A DNA stretch of 6,002 bases, from the NCBI GenBank assembly GCA_002780065.1, contig PEWQ01000097.1:1-6002 (forward strand), read 5' to 3'. A program made the translations under genes and the position numbers. Source of the stretch: Candidatus Hydrogenedentes bacterium CG07_land_8_20_14_0_80_42_17. GTDB taxonomy: Bacteria > UBA8481. The notes beneath the pieces are model-generated. The model saw only the letters and a program-made list of their open reading frames with translations, made no database searches and was not told the DNA's origin. Shown here piece after piece: positions 1 to 5,054 of this stretch. The stretch's first letter is position 1. Each line of letters opens with the position of its first letter.

Positions 1-25
1 TTTCTAAAACTATTTTTCTATACAT
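1..25 (-). CDS. Possible 5' end of a minus-strand gene, cut by the window edge
   Basis: On the minus strand an ATG at 25-23 opens a frame reading MYRKIVLE before the window ends. A good ribosome binding site (GTGAGG, at 37-32) lies 6 nt upstream. A TAAAAT hexamer lies 18 nt upstream, which would give a leader of about 12 nt that contains this site. Eight codons are too few to name a product. The call rests on the start signals alone, so it could be chance in AT-rich DNA. Confidence 0.33.
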
Positions 26-31
26 AAACAA

Positions 32-49
32 CCTCACTTTTTTATTTTA
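32..49 (-). promoter_or_regulatory. Candidate -10 element and ribosome binding site for the left-edge gene
   Basis: Read on the minus strand, TAAAAT covers 49-44 and GTGAGG covers 37-32, followed by ATG at 25. The 13-mer AGATAAAATAAAA around the hexamer (52-40, minus) is repeated exactly at 5001-5013 on the plus strand, in front of another start codon. It is low-complexity sequence, so the match is only suggestive. Confidence 0.3.
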
Positions 50-94
50 TCTTTTTTTCCTTGTCTCCAGCATATCTTCCAGAGAACATGTAAA

Positions 95-130
95 ATAATT
101 GAAAAATCAAAATTGAAAAAATAAAATTTT
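95..130. repeat. Degenerate heptamers in inverted orientation next to the main array
   Basis: Units ATAATTG (95-101), AAAAATC (102-108) and AAAATTG (109-115) keep the 7-bp step and resemble the reverse complement of the CAATTTT unit. The segment AAATTGAAAA (110-119) can pair with TTTTCAATTT (127-136), giving a 10-bp AT-only stem with a 7-nt loop where the orientation flips. The stem is weak, so I read it as repeat architecture and not as a terminator. Confidence 0.5.
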
Positions 131-228
131 CAATTTGCACTTTGCAATTTCCAATTTCCAATTTCCAATTTGCAATTTTCAATTTTCAATTTGCAATTTC
201 CAATTTGCAATTTTCAATTTGCAATTTC
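131..228. repeat. Heptanucleotide tandem array, 14 copies of CAATTTN
   Basis: Fourteen contiguous 7-bp units run in perfect phase with no insertions or deletions. The first six bases are CAATTT in 13 of 14 units; the second unit (138-144) is CACTTTG. The seventh base varies in the order G G C C C G T T G C G T G C and is never A. This resembles the short heptanucleotide arrays described in some bacterial genomes, but I cannot name a catalogued family. The period does not fit a CRISPR array. Read in frame it gives a spurious Asn/Phe/Gln-rich peptide. Confidence 0.93.
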
Positions 229-240
229 AAATATAATAAC

Positions 241-265
241 ATACCAGATACCAAGATACTGAGAT
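241..265. repeat. Short degenerate tandem repeat, three copies of ATACCAG-like unit
   Basis: The units ATACCAG (241-247), ATACCAAG (248-255) and ATACTGAG (256-263) follow one another, with AT starting a further unit. The period is 7-8 bp. The sequence is unrelated to the CAATTTN array that ends 12 bp earlier. No function is evident. Confidence 0.55.
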
Positions 266-282
266 TTTTTATCTATTTTTTT

Positions 283-310
283 CTCTGTGTCTCCGGTGCC
301 TCCGTGGTTG
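283..310. repeat. Short degenerate tandem repeat, three copies of CTCYGTG-like unit
   Basis: The units CTCTGTGT (283-290), CTCCGGTGC (291-299) and CTCCGTGG (300-307) repeat with a period of 8-9 bp. On the minus strand this is a string of CACGGAG/CACAGAG units just after the transporter stop codon. Motifs of this general look recur between genes in many environmental bacterial genomes; that is from memory and was not searched here. The sequence TCCGGT occurs again at 333-338. Confidence 0.5.
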
Positions 311-338
311 TATTCCACATCGACTTGCATGACTCCGG

Positions 339-1958
339 TTACATTCTTAAAAATAGTTCTACTAAAATTTGAGCCATAACTATTTTAAAAATAAGAGCCG
401 CAGGATAAACGCTCGCGTAAGAGATAGTAGGTAAGCTCGTAACTGTCATTTGTTTCGATGCTGCAATGCCGGGCGGATTCGTCATGCATGCGGATAATGC
501 TCCAATCATGGCAAGAAAATTCATCTTCATAAAAGTATTCATCAGAATAATTGCTATTATCCATGCCGCAGCTGTTACTCCTATTCCGGCTAGAAGCAAT
601 TTGATTCCATAAGACTCGATAACTCCAATGAACTTGCCGCCGGCATTTGTTCCTACTCCGGCCAAAAAAAGCATGAGTCCCAATGAACGAGTTAAATTCT
701 TTGCCGCGGGAGGAACATATAATCTAAACCTCCCTATTTTTCCAAAATGCCCGATAATTAGACTCATTATGAAGACTCCGCCGGCAGATCCAAACCTCAG
801 ATCAATTCCACTGGGAAGATGAATTGGAATAGCTCCGGCAATTATTCCCATTACAAAACCCAAAAGATAAGGAAGCATATTCGTCTCTTCAGATTGCTTT
901 CTATCACTCTGCACCATCTTTGTAAAAAGTTCCGCCGAGCTTTTAGAACCGACAATTATTATCAAATCGCCAAGCTCGAGCGTAACTCTGCCTGTCGGAT
1001 TGATCTCGATTCCATATCGTTTTATTCGAGTCACAACGACGCCGTAAAGCTCCCAAACCTGCAATTCCGCCAGCTTTTTTCCTGCGACTTCAGTGGACGT
1101 CACTTCAGCGGCAATGCTGACTACATCGCCCATAGAGCTCGCCGGAGGCTGAGTTTCCTCACCGATAACCAATTTAGTTTTTTCCAATTCTTCTTGCGGC
1201 CCCACGGCAACAACTATATCGTTCAAATTGAAAACAAAATCCGGCGACGCCGCAAACATCTTTCCTGATCGGTATATTCGCGAAATAACTGCGCTCGATA
1301 AATGCCTCGACGTAATGTCGTGCATCTCTTTTCGATCAAGATTTTTGTTGGTCAATAAAAAATGAGCAACTTCCAAAGGAGGCGCATCCGTTCGCTGTTC
1401 AAGTTTCCATTTCTCTTCCTCTTTTCCAATATTTTTTCGTAAAAGCCGCGGCAAAAATTGGATAAGAATTACCGTTCCAATCATACTGAACGGATAACTG
1501 ACGCCGTAACCGACAGTGACGCTTTCAGGTGAGCCAAAGCCGGACCTTCCAATCGAATCCAATGTCGCCGCAAGCGCAGGAGTGCAAGTGAGAGATCCGT
1601 TAAACAATCCAATCGCTAAATCCAAAGGCAAAGAAAAAATTATAGCTACGAGTATTGTAGCAATCGCAGAACCTACGATTGTCATGAGCGCAATTGTTAG
1701 ATACTGAATTCCATGCTTCTTGAAAGTTCTGAAAAAACCCGGCGCTGCCTCAAGCCCCACAGCATAAACAAACAACAGCAAACCCAATTCAGTGACAACA
1801 CTCGGAATTCGCAAACCGAAATGCCCAAGCAGAAGGGCGACAAACAATACACCGGCGGGTCCAATCGATATTCCTCGGTACGCAATTTGTCCTACTGCCG
1901 TACCTATCGCCAAAATAGCGAAGAGAACGAGCATTTCTTGTGAGAGCAATTCCTTCAT
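339..1958 (-). CDS. AspT/YidE/YbjL-type transporter with two RCK_C domains
   Basis: Polytopic inner-membrane transporter of the aspartate:alanine exchanger superfamily; the substrate cannot be read from sequence. Numbering from the upstream ATG at 1976 (545 aa), two homologous membrane halves (about 13-180 and 366-545) flank two cytoplasmic RCK_C/TrkA_C domains (about 203-275 and 284-355), which in such proteins bind regulatory ligands. The internal duplication is visible: GPAGVLFVALLLGHFG (39-54) matches GSAGGVFIMSLIIGHFG (396-412), LGLLLFVYAVG (64-74) matches LGLMLFLAGVG (432-442), and GSLTCTPALAA (127-137) matches ALSACMTNPPGIAAS (493-507). Length and order fit the full family architecture. 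I chose the start at Met7 (1958, 539 aa) because a TATAAT lies 6 nt upstream of it, inside the longer reading. The gene is divergent from the tRNA-modification-like operon, so no functional link is implied. Family confidence is high; specificity is unknown. Confidence 0.93.
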   Translation of the reverse strand: MKELLSQEMLVLFAILAIGTAVGQIAYRGISIGPAGVLFVALLLGHFGLRIPSVVTELGLLLFVYAVGLEAAPGFFRTFKKHGIQYLTIALMTIVGSAIATILVAIIFSLPLDLAIGLFNGSLTCTPALAATLDSIGRSGFGSPESVTVGYGVSYPFSMIGTVILIQFLPRLLRKNIGKEEEKWKLEQRTDAPPLEVAHFLLTNKNLDRKEMHDITSRHLSSAVISRIYRSGKMFAASPDFVFNLNDIVVAVGPQEELEKTKLVIGEETQPPASSMGDVVSIAAEVTSTEVAGKKLAELQVWELYGVVVTRIKRYGIEINPTGRVTLELGDLIIIVGSKSSAELFTKMVQSDRKQSEETNMLPYLLGFVMGIIAGAIPIHLPSGIDLRFGSAGGVFIMSLIIGHFGKIGRFRLYVPPAAKNLTRSLGLMLFLAGVGTNAGGKFIGVIESYGIKLLLAGIGVTAAAWIIAIILMNTFMKMNFLAMIGALSACMTNPPGIAASKQMTVTSLPTISYASVYPAALIFKIVMAQILVELFLRM

Positions 1959-1964
1959 ACTGCA

Positions 1965-1994
1965 ATTATAATTCATTTTAAATTTACTTGTTAT
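1965..1994 (-). promoter_or_regulatory. Candidate promoter of the transporter gene, leaderless type
   Basis: On the minus strand a perfect TATAAT occupies 1970-1965, followed by 6 nt and ATG at 1958. A weak -35 match, ATAACA (1994-1989), lies 18 bp upstream. Transcription would begin at or next to the ATG, and no ribosome binding site is visible. The hexamer lies within the six codons that would be added by starting at 1976, which argues for the shorter protein. Confidence 0.5.
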
Positions 1995-2011
1995 CTTTTT
2001 CTCAAACTATT

Positions 2012-2042
2012 TTATCAAACCATAATCATATTCGGATATAAT
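2012..2042 (+). promoter_or_regulatory. Candidate promoter of the asparagine-synthetase-like/Elp3 operon, leaderless type
   Basis: A perfect TATAAT covers 2037-2042 and the ATG begins at 2051, 8 nt later. A weak -35 candidate, TTATCA (2012-2017), has a long 19-bp spacer, so the -35 call is poor. No Shine-Dalgarno sequence precedes the ATG, which fits a transcript starting at or within 2 nt of the start codon. It faces away from the transporter promoter, with 66 bp between the two -10 hexamers. Confidence 0.5.
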
Positions 2043-2050
2043 TTTCTCTT

Positions 2051-2878
2051 ATGAGTTTAAAGTCTTTTGAAAAATTGCCGGTGGATTCACTCGAAATGCT
2101 TGATTGTTATAAACATTTATTAGAGCTTCCTCCTGTATCTCAATCATTGATTACAACTCTTTCGTCTGCTTTGAAAAAACTGTCAGTCGAAAATTACGCA
2201 CTGGCATTCTCAGGCGGGCTTGACAGCTCTCTGCTTCTCTACGCTTTTGTATCGCATTCAAAAAAAATTCCGCGGCTCTTCGTATTGACAACTCCTTCAC
2301 ACAATCGTGACCGCAGAGATGCGCATGAAGTTGCACAATCATTCGGCGCAAAGGTTGAAGAAGTAATAGTCGATCTGGGCACGATAATGAAAACGATTCA
2401 GGAGAACCAAGAGCTTCTCAAAAATCTGCCTGATTACACTCATCGAATTCTTGCAGTCTGCGAGATTCAAATGGCTAAATTCGCTTCTTCTCATGGCTTG
2501 AACTTAATCGTTGGTCACGGTCCTGAATCTATACTCGGAGGATTTGTCCGTCGAAAATTGCCGTCACTCAATGATTGGAATTCAATCGAAAAAACTCTTC
2601 TGCAAAATCTGGTTCGGCTCAACGCAATATCGAAAAAATATTCAATCGAAATATTTTTACCTTTCCTTGTTCCCGAAGTTTTTGCTTCACTTCTATCTCT
2701 TCAAAAAGATGGAATGGTCAAATCCGGATTATCGTCTCTCTTGCCAAACGGTACTCCTCTTCAAAGCAAAAAAGCTTCTTTGCAGAACGGCTCCGGAATC
2801 CATTATCTCTTTGAAAAAGCTATGGAAAAGAAAGGATTCAAAAGAACGCGGGATGCATTAGAGGACCTTCTGTCGTGA
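2051..2878 (+). CDS. Stand-alone asparagine-synthetase-like ATP-pyrophosphatase
   Basis: A 275-aa protein matching the synthetase (C-terminal) domain of asparagine synthetases, without the N-terminal glutaminase domain. The ATP-binding PP-loop SGGLDSS is at 54-60. VGHGPESILGGF (154-165) aligns with the family's GxGxDExFGGY, but the Asp-Glu pair is changed to Glu-Ser. LPFLVPEV (203-210) matches the PFLD-type motif with the Asp replaced by Val, and SKKASLQNGSGI (239-250) matches the KKAxQYGSG-type motif of archaeal-style members. The fold adenylates a carboxylate, which ammonia then converts to an amide. Altered acidic residues and the missing glutaminase suggest a substrate other than free aspartate. 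Only Cys19 and Cys137 are present, which makes a persulfide-type thiolase less likely but does not exclude it. Its stop overlaps the Elp3 start by 4 nt, so the two are probably translated together. Inferred role: amidation of an Elp3-derived carboxylate on tRNA. The fold is confident; the role is a hypothesis. Confidence 0.88.
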   Translation: MSLKSFEKLPVDSLEMLDCYKHLLELPPVSQSLITTLSSALKKLSVENYALAFSGGLDSSLLLYAFVSHSKKIPRLFVLTTPSHNRDRRDAHEVAQSFGAKVEEVIVDLGTIMKTIQENQELLKNLPDYTHRILAVCEIQMAKFASSHGLNLIVGHGPESILGGFVRRKLPSLNDWNSIEKTLLQNLVRLNAISKKYSIEIFLPFLVPEVFASLLSLQKDGMVKSGLSSLLPNGTPLQSKKASLQNGSGIHYLFEKAMEKKGFKRTRDALEDLLS

Positions 2879-4182
2879 GAAAAACCGCCGGCTTGACTCA
2901 TATCACAATATTCACCGAACCTGCGCCATGCGGCGGAAAATGCATTTATTGCCCATCAGTTCCCGAAATGCCAAAAAGTTATCTGCCTCATGCGGATATA
3001 AAAAAGTTTGGTCTGAATTATTCCTCGCGCGAGCAATTGAGATACTGGATTTCGAAAACAATCGATGATGGAATGGCGGCTAAAAAGATCGAGGTAATAA
3101 TTCTCGGAGGCTCTTTTTTAGCTCATTCACGGAATTATCGTCGTGAATTTATCAGAGGCATTTACGAAGCAATAGACGGTGATGCTCCGAACTCAACTGC
3201 GGAAGAAATCATCGAACGGCATTCGTCATCTGCTGAAAGACGAATTATCGGAATAACAATCGAAGCGCGGCCTGACCAGATCGATAAAGCTTCTCTCGAA
3301 GAAATATTCCGATTGGGAGTTACAAAAGTCGAGCTCGGAGTCCAGTCGCTCAACGATGAGATATTGGAATTTAATAAGCGAGGGCACTCGTCAAAAGATG
3401 TTGAGTCAGCTGTTGCAGTGATACGAGATTTCGGATTGAAAGTCGGGTTTCATCTGCTTCTAGGCATGCCAGGGTCGAATTTTGAAAAAGACATTGTTTC
3501 CTCTGAAAGAGCATTGAAAGACTCTCGTTTCAGACCCGACCATATTAAATTTTACTTTTGCGAAATGTTCAAAAAGGAGTTCATGGATCCCGAATTGAGA
3601 AAACTTTTCGAAGAAGGAAAGTGGAAGCCGCTCGATAAAAGAGAGCGTGAAGCTCTGCTGGAAGTCATCTTGCCGATGGTTCCTGAGAGCACAAGAATTT
3701 CTAGAATCGGCAGAAAATGTGCAGACAGTGAAGTGGAGGGCGAAAGATTTTTTATCGACCGAGGCAATGTTGAGCGAAAATTTAAATGCAGATGCATCAG
3801 ATGCCGCGAGCCTTTACCAAAATTTGAAACCGATATGAAGAGCGTAATCGTTGCCGATGAAAAATGGAGGGAGAACGAAGTTTATTTTGAAGCAAGGCCT
3901 GAAAGTGAGAATAGATGCCTAGGGCTCTTGCGCCTTCACATCAATTCGACAAGATCAATTGTCCGCGAACTGCACGTTTACGGAATCGAAACTCCGATAG
4001 GCGAGCACGGAATACATCAGCACAAAGGAATAGGAAAAATGCTTTTGAAAGCCGCAGAGGATTATTCCAAGCGATTCGGCTGTAAAATTATTTTTGTTGC
4101 CAGCGGCGTTGGAGTGAGAGAATACTACAGAAAGAAAGGATACATCTTAAATGAAGACGGATTCATGGAAAAGGAGCTGTAA
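2875..4182 (+). CDS. elp3: Elp3-type tRNA uridine-34 radical SAM/acetyltransferase, short form
   Basis: Elp3 uses acetyl-CoA and a radical SAM mechanism to build 5-carboxymethyluridine at the wobble position of tRNA. In this 435-aa protein the radical SAM domain comes first. Its cluster cysteines C19, C23 and C26 form CX3CX2C, followed by MPKSYLP (32-38), ILGGSF (76-81), ITIEARPDQ (127-135) and VELGVQSLNDEI (152-163). A cysteine cluster KCRCIRCRE (304-312) fits the zinc site between domains. The GNAT domain (about 325-435) has the acetyl-CoA motif QHKGIG (382-387) and GVREYYRKKGY (413-423). The protein starts almost at the radical SAM core, so the N-terminal extension of archaeal and eukaryotic Elp3 is absent. 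The frame upstream has no start codon and hits a stop at 2812-2814, so this is not a mis-called start. The GTG start overlaps the previous gene (GTGA) and has GAGG at 2861-2864. The CX3CX2C spacing differs from the longer spacing in archaeal/eukaryotic Elp3. Confidence 0.93.
   Translation: MRKTAGLTHITIFTEPAPCGGKCIYCPSVPEMPKSYLPHADIKKFGLNYSSREQLRYWISKTIDDGMAAKKIEVIILGGSFLAHSRNYRREFIRGIYEAIDGDAPNSTAEEIIERHSSSAERRIIGITIEARPDQIDKASLEEIFRLGVTKVELGVQSLNDEILEFNKRGHSSKDVESAVAVIRDFGLKVGFHLLLGMPGSNFEKDIVSSERALKDSRFRPDHIKFYFCEMFKKEFMDPELRKLFEEGKWKPLDKREREALLEVILPMVPESTRISRIGRKCADSEVEGERFFIDRGNVERKFKCRCIRCREPLPKFETDMKSVIVADEKWRENEVYFEARPESENRCLGLLRLHINSTRSIVRELHVYGIETPIGEHGIHQHKGIGKMLLKAAEDYSKRFGCKIIFVASGVGVREYYRKKGYILNEDGFMEKEL
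4171..4176 (+). promoter_or_regulatory. Ribosome binding site that decides a TTG start
   Basis: AAGGAG sits inside the last codons of the Elp3 gene, 8 nt before TTG at 4185. The next in-frame Met of the downstream protein is at residue 69, beyond its essential cysteines, so TTG is the only sensible start. This shows that the organism uses Shine-Dalgarno initiation inside operons. Confidence 0.8.
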
Positions 4183-4184
4183 TT

Positions 4185-4997
4185 TTGAGCGTTGATTTTT
4201 TTTCTCAGCCTGAAGAAAGAGAAGAATATAAAGGATTGAGGCGCTGGGGAATTTTTGCGGCAAATGTATTCGGCCCTGTTAAATCCCGCAGATTCGGAAG
4301 GTCGCTAGGAATCAATCCTCTTCCGATTGACGAAAAGGTCTGCAGTTTCGACTGCCCATACTGCGAGTGCGGAAGAACATTGAAAGAGATGAATGAATTG
4401 TTGAGAAGTTCATTTCCGCCCGTCGATAAACTGGAATCGGAACTTAGAAATGCTCTATCGCAATTAAAAAATGAGCTCCCGGATACTTTGACAATCACAG
4501 GCAATGGCGAGCCTACTCTCCATCCCAAATTTGAGCAAGTTGTCGAGATGACACTGCGATGCAGAGAAGAATTAACTCCTTCATCGAAAATTGCTATTTT
4601 AACTAACGGCACGACAATGGGTTCAGAACGTATTGCTGCGGCTTTGAATTCTGTGGACATTGTGATGTTGAAACTCGATGCAGGTTCCGAAGAGACTATG
4701 AATAAAATTAATGCGCCGCTCGTTTTTTGGACGCCTGAAAAGGTTAAAACTCTAGCCGGTAAACTTAATCGAATCATAATTCAGTCGATCTTTCTACAAG
4801 GCTCAGTGGACAACACATCGGAGAAAGAGATTCAGAGCTGGCTGAAATGCATCGCAGAGATAGGACCTCAATCAGTTGTCGTTTATACTCTGGACCGGGT
4901 TCCTCCAGCAATCGGGTTAAAGGCTGTTTCAAAAGATTTTCTTAAAACAATTTTGAAGCAAGTAAATTCGCTGGGAATAAATTGCGAGATAATTTAG
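4185..4997 (+). CDS. Radical SAM protein, COG0731 type
   Basis: A 270-aa radical SAM enzyme that binds a 4Fe-4S cluster through C53, C57 and C60 (CX3CX2C) in KVCSFDCPYCECGRT. The lead-in NVFGPVKSRRFGRSLGINPLP (residues 27-47) is characteristic of the COG0731 group, whose named members are tRNA wyosine-type enzymes, though many bacterial members lack an assigned reaction. ITGNGEPTLHP (104-114) is the GGEP-like SAM-binding motif. IQSIFLQG (199-206) and VVVYTLDRVPPAIGLKAVSK (231-250) match the family's C-terminal strand and tail. An additional cysteine, C62, follows the cluster motif. There is no SPASM or second cluster domain and no membrane segment. The gene starts two bases after the Elp3 stop, so co-transcription is very likely. 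A role in tRNA modification is inferred from family and context, not shown. Confidence 0.88.
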   Translation: MSVDFFSQPEEREEYKGLRRWGIFAANVFGPVKSRRFGRSLGINPLPIDEKVCSFDCPYCECGRTLKEMNELLRSSFPPVDKLESELRNALSQLKNELPDTLTITGNGEPTLHPKFEQVVEMTLRCREELTPSSKIAILTNGTTMGSERIAAALNSVDIVMLKLDAGSEETMNKINAPLVFWTPEKVKTLAGKLNRIIIQSIFLQGSVDNTSEKEIQSWLKCIAEIGPQSVVVYTLDRVPPAIGLKAVSKDFLKTILKQVNSLGINCEII

Positions 4998-5009
4998 AAA
5001 AGATAAAAT
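4982..5009 (+). promoter_or_regulatory. Candidate internal promoter in front of a 12-codon ORF and the aminotransferase
   Basis: TTGCGA (4982-4987, 4 of 6 matches to the -35 consensus), a 16-bp spacer and TAAAAT (5004-5009) form a reasonable promoter. It lies across the end of the radical SAM gene. The first ATG, at 5016, is 6 nt after the hexamer, the same spacing seen for the transporter. If active, the aminotransferase could be expressed independently of the operon. Confidence 0.38.
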
Positions 5010-5015
5010 AAAACG

Positions 5016-5054
5016 ATGAAACTATTATTTTCAGCAAGCGATAAGAAAGCATGA
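5016..5054 (+). CDS. Possible 12-codon leader ORF coupled to the aminotransferase
   Basis: ATG at 5016 opens MKLLFSASDKKA, which ends at TGA 5052-5054. Its stop overlaps the aminotransferase start as ATGA. It has no ribosome binding site but lies 6 nt after a TAAAAT hexamer, so it could be read from a leaderless mRNA and deliver ribosomes to the next start. The peptide has no run of one amino acid and no regulatory codon pattern, so attenuation is not suggested. Chance occurrence remains quite possible. Confidence 0.25.
   Translation: MKLLFSASDKKA

Larger units (their letters stand above)
26..338. other. Non-coding region with three short-period tandem repeats
   Basis: This 313-bp stretch lies downstream of the transporter gene and, if the left-edge gene is real, upstream of that one. 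I see no credible coding sequence: the open frame at 142-372 on the plus strand is only a translation of the heptamer array and runs into the transporter gene. No GC-rich hairpin with a U-tract is visible, so the transporter has no clear intrinsic terminator here. The region is AT-rich at the left and becomes more GC-rich near 283-340. Its content is the repeat arrays listed separately. Confidence 0.7.

Noticed and set aside
131-228. CRISPR array
   Set aside because: The unit is 7 bp with no spacers and no cas-like genes nearby.
142-372. Plus-strand 76-codon open frame rich in Asn, Phe and Gln
   Set aside because: It begins with TTG inside the heptamer array, most of it translates repeats, and it runs antisense into the 3' end of the transporter gene.
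350-386. Inverted repeat AAAATAGTT/AACTATTTT as a terminator of the transporter gene
   Set aside because: It has 9 bp of mostly A/T pairs with a 19-nt loop, lies inside the coding sequence and lacks a GC stem.
819-1268. 149-codon plus-strand open frame
   Set aside because: It is antisense to the transporter, whose domains and motifs are clear; the translation has no family features.
1971-2050. Archaeal TATA boxes and an archaeal source
   Set aside because: TAAATTTA near 1979-1986 could pass as a TATA box for the transporter, but the 2051 start has no good one at the right distance, while exact bacterial -10 hexamers precede both starts. I favour bacteria but cannot exclude archaea.
2815-2877. 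Frameshift or hidden N-terminal extension of Elp3 within the upstream gene
   Set aside because: The frame is open for only 20 codons before a stop, has no start codon and shows no Elp3-like sequence.
4205-4777. 190-codon minus-strand open frame
   Set aside because: It is antisense to the COG0731-type radical SAM gene, with low-complexity Ser-rich translation and no start signals.
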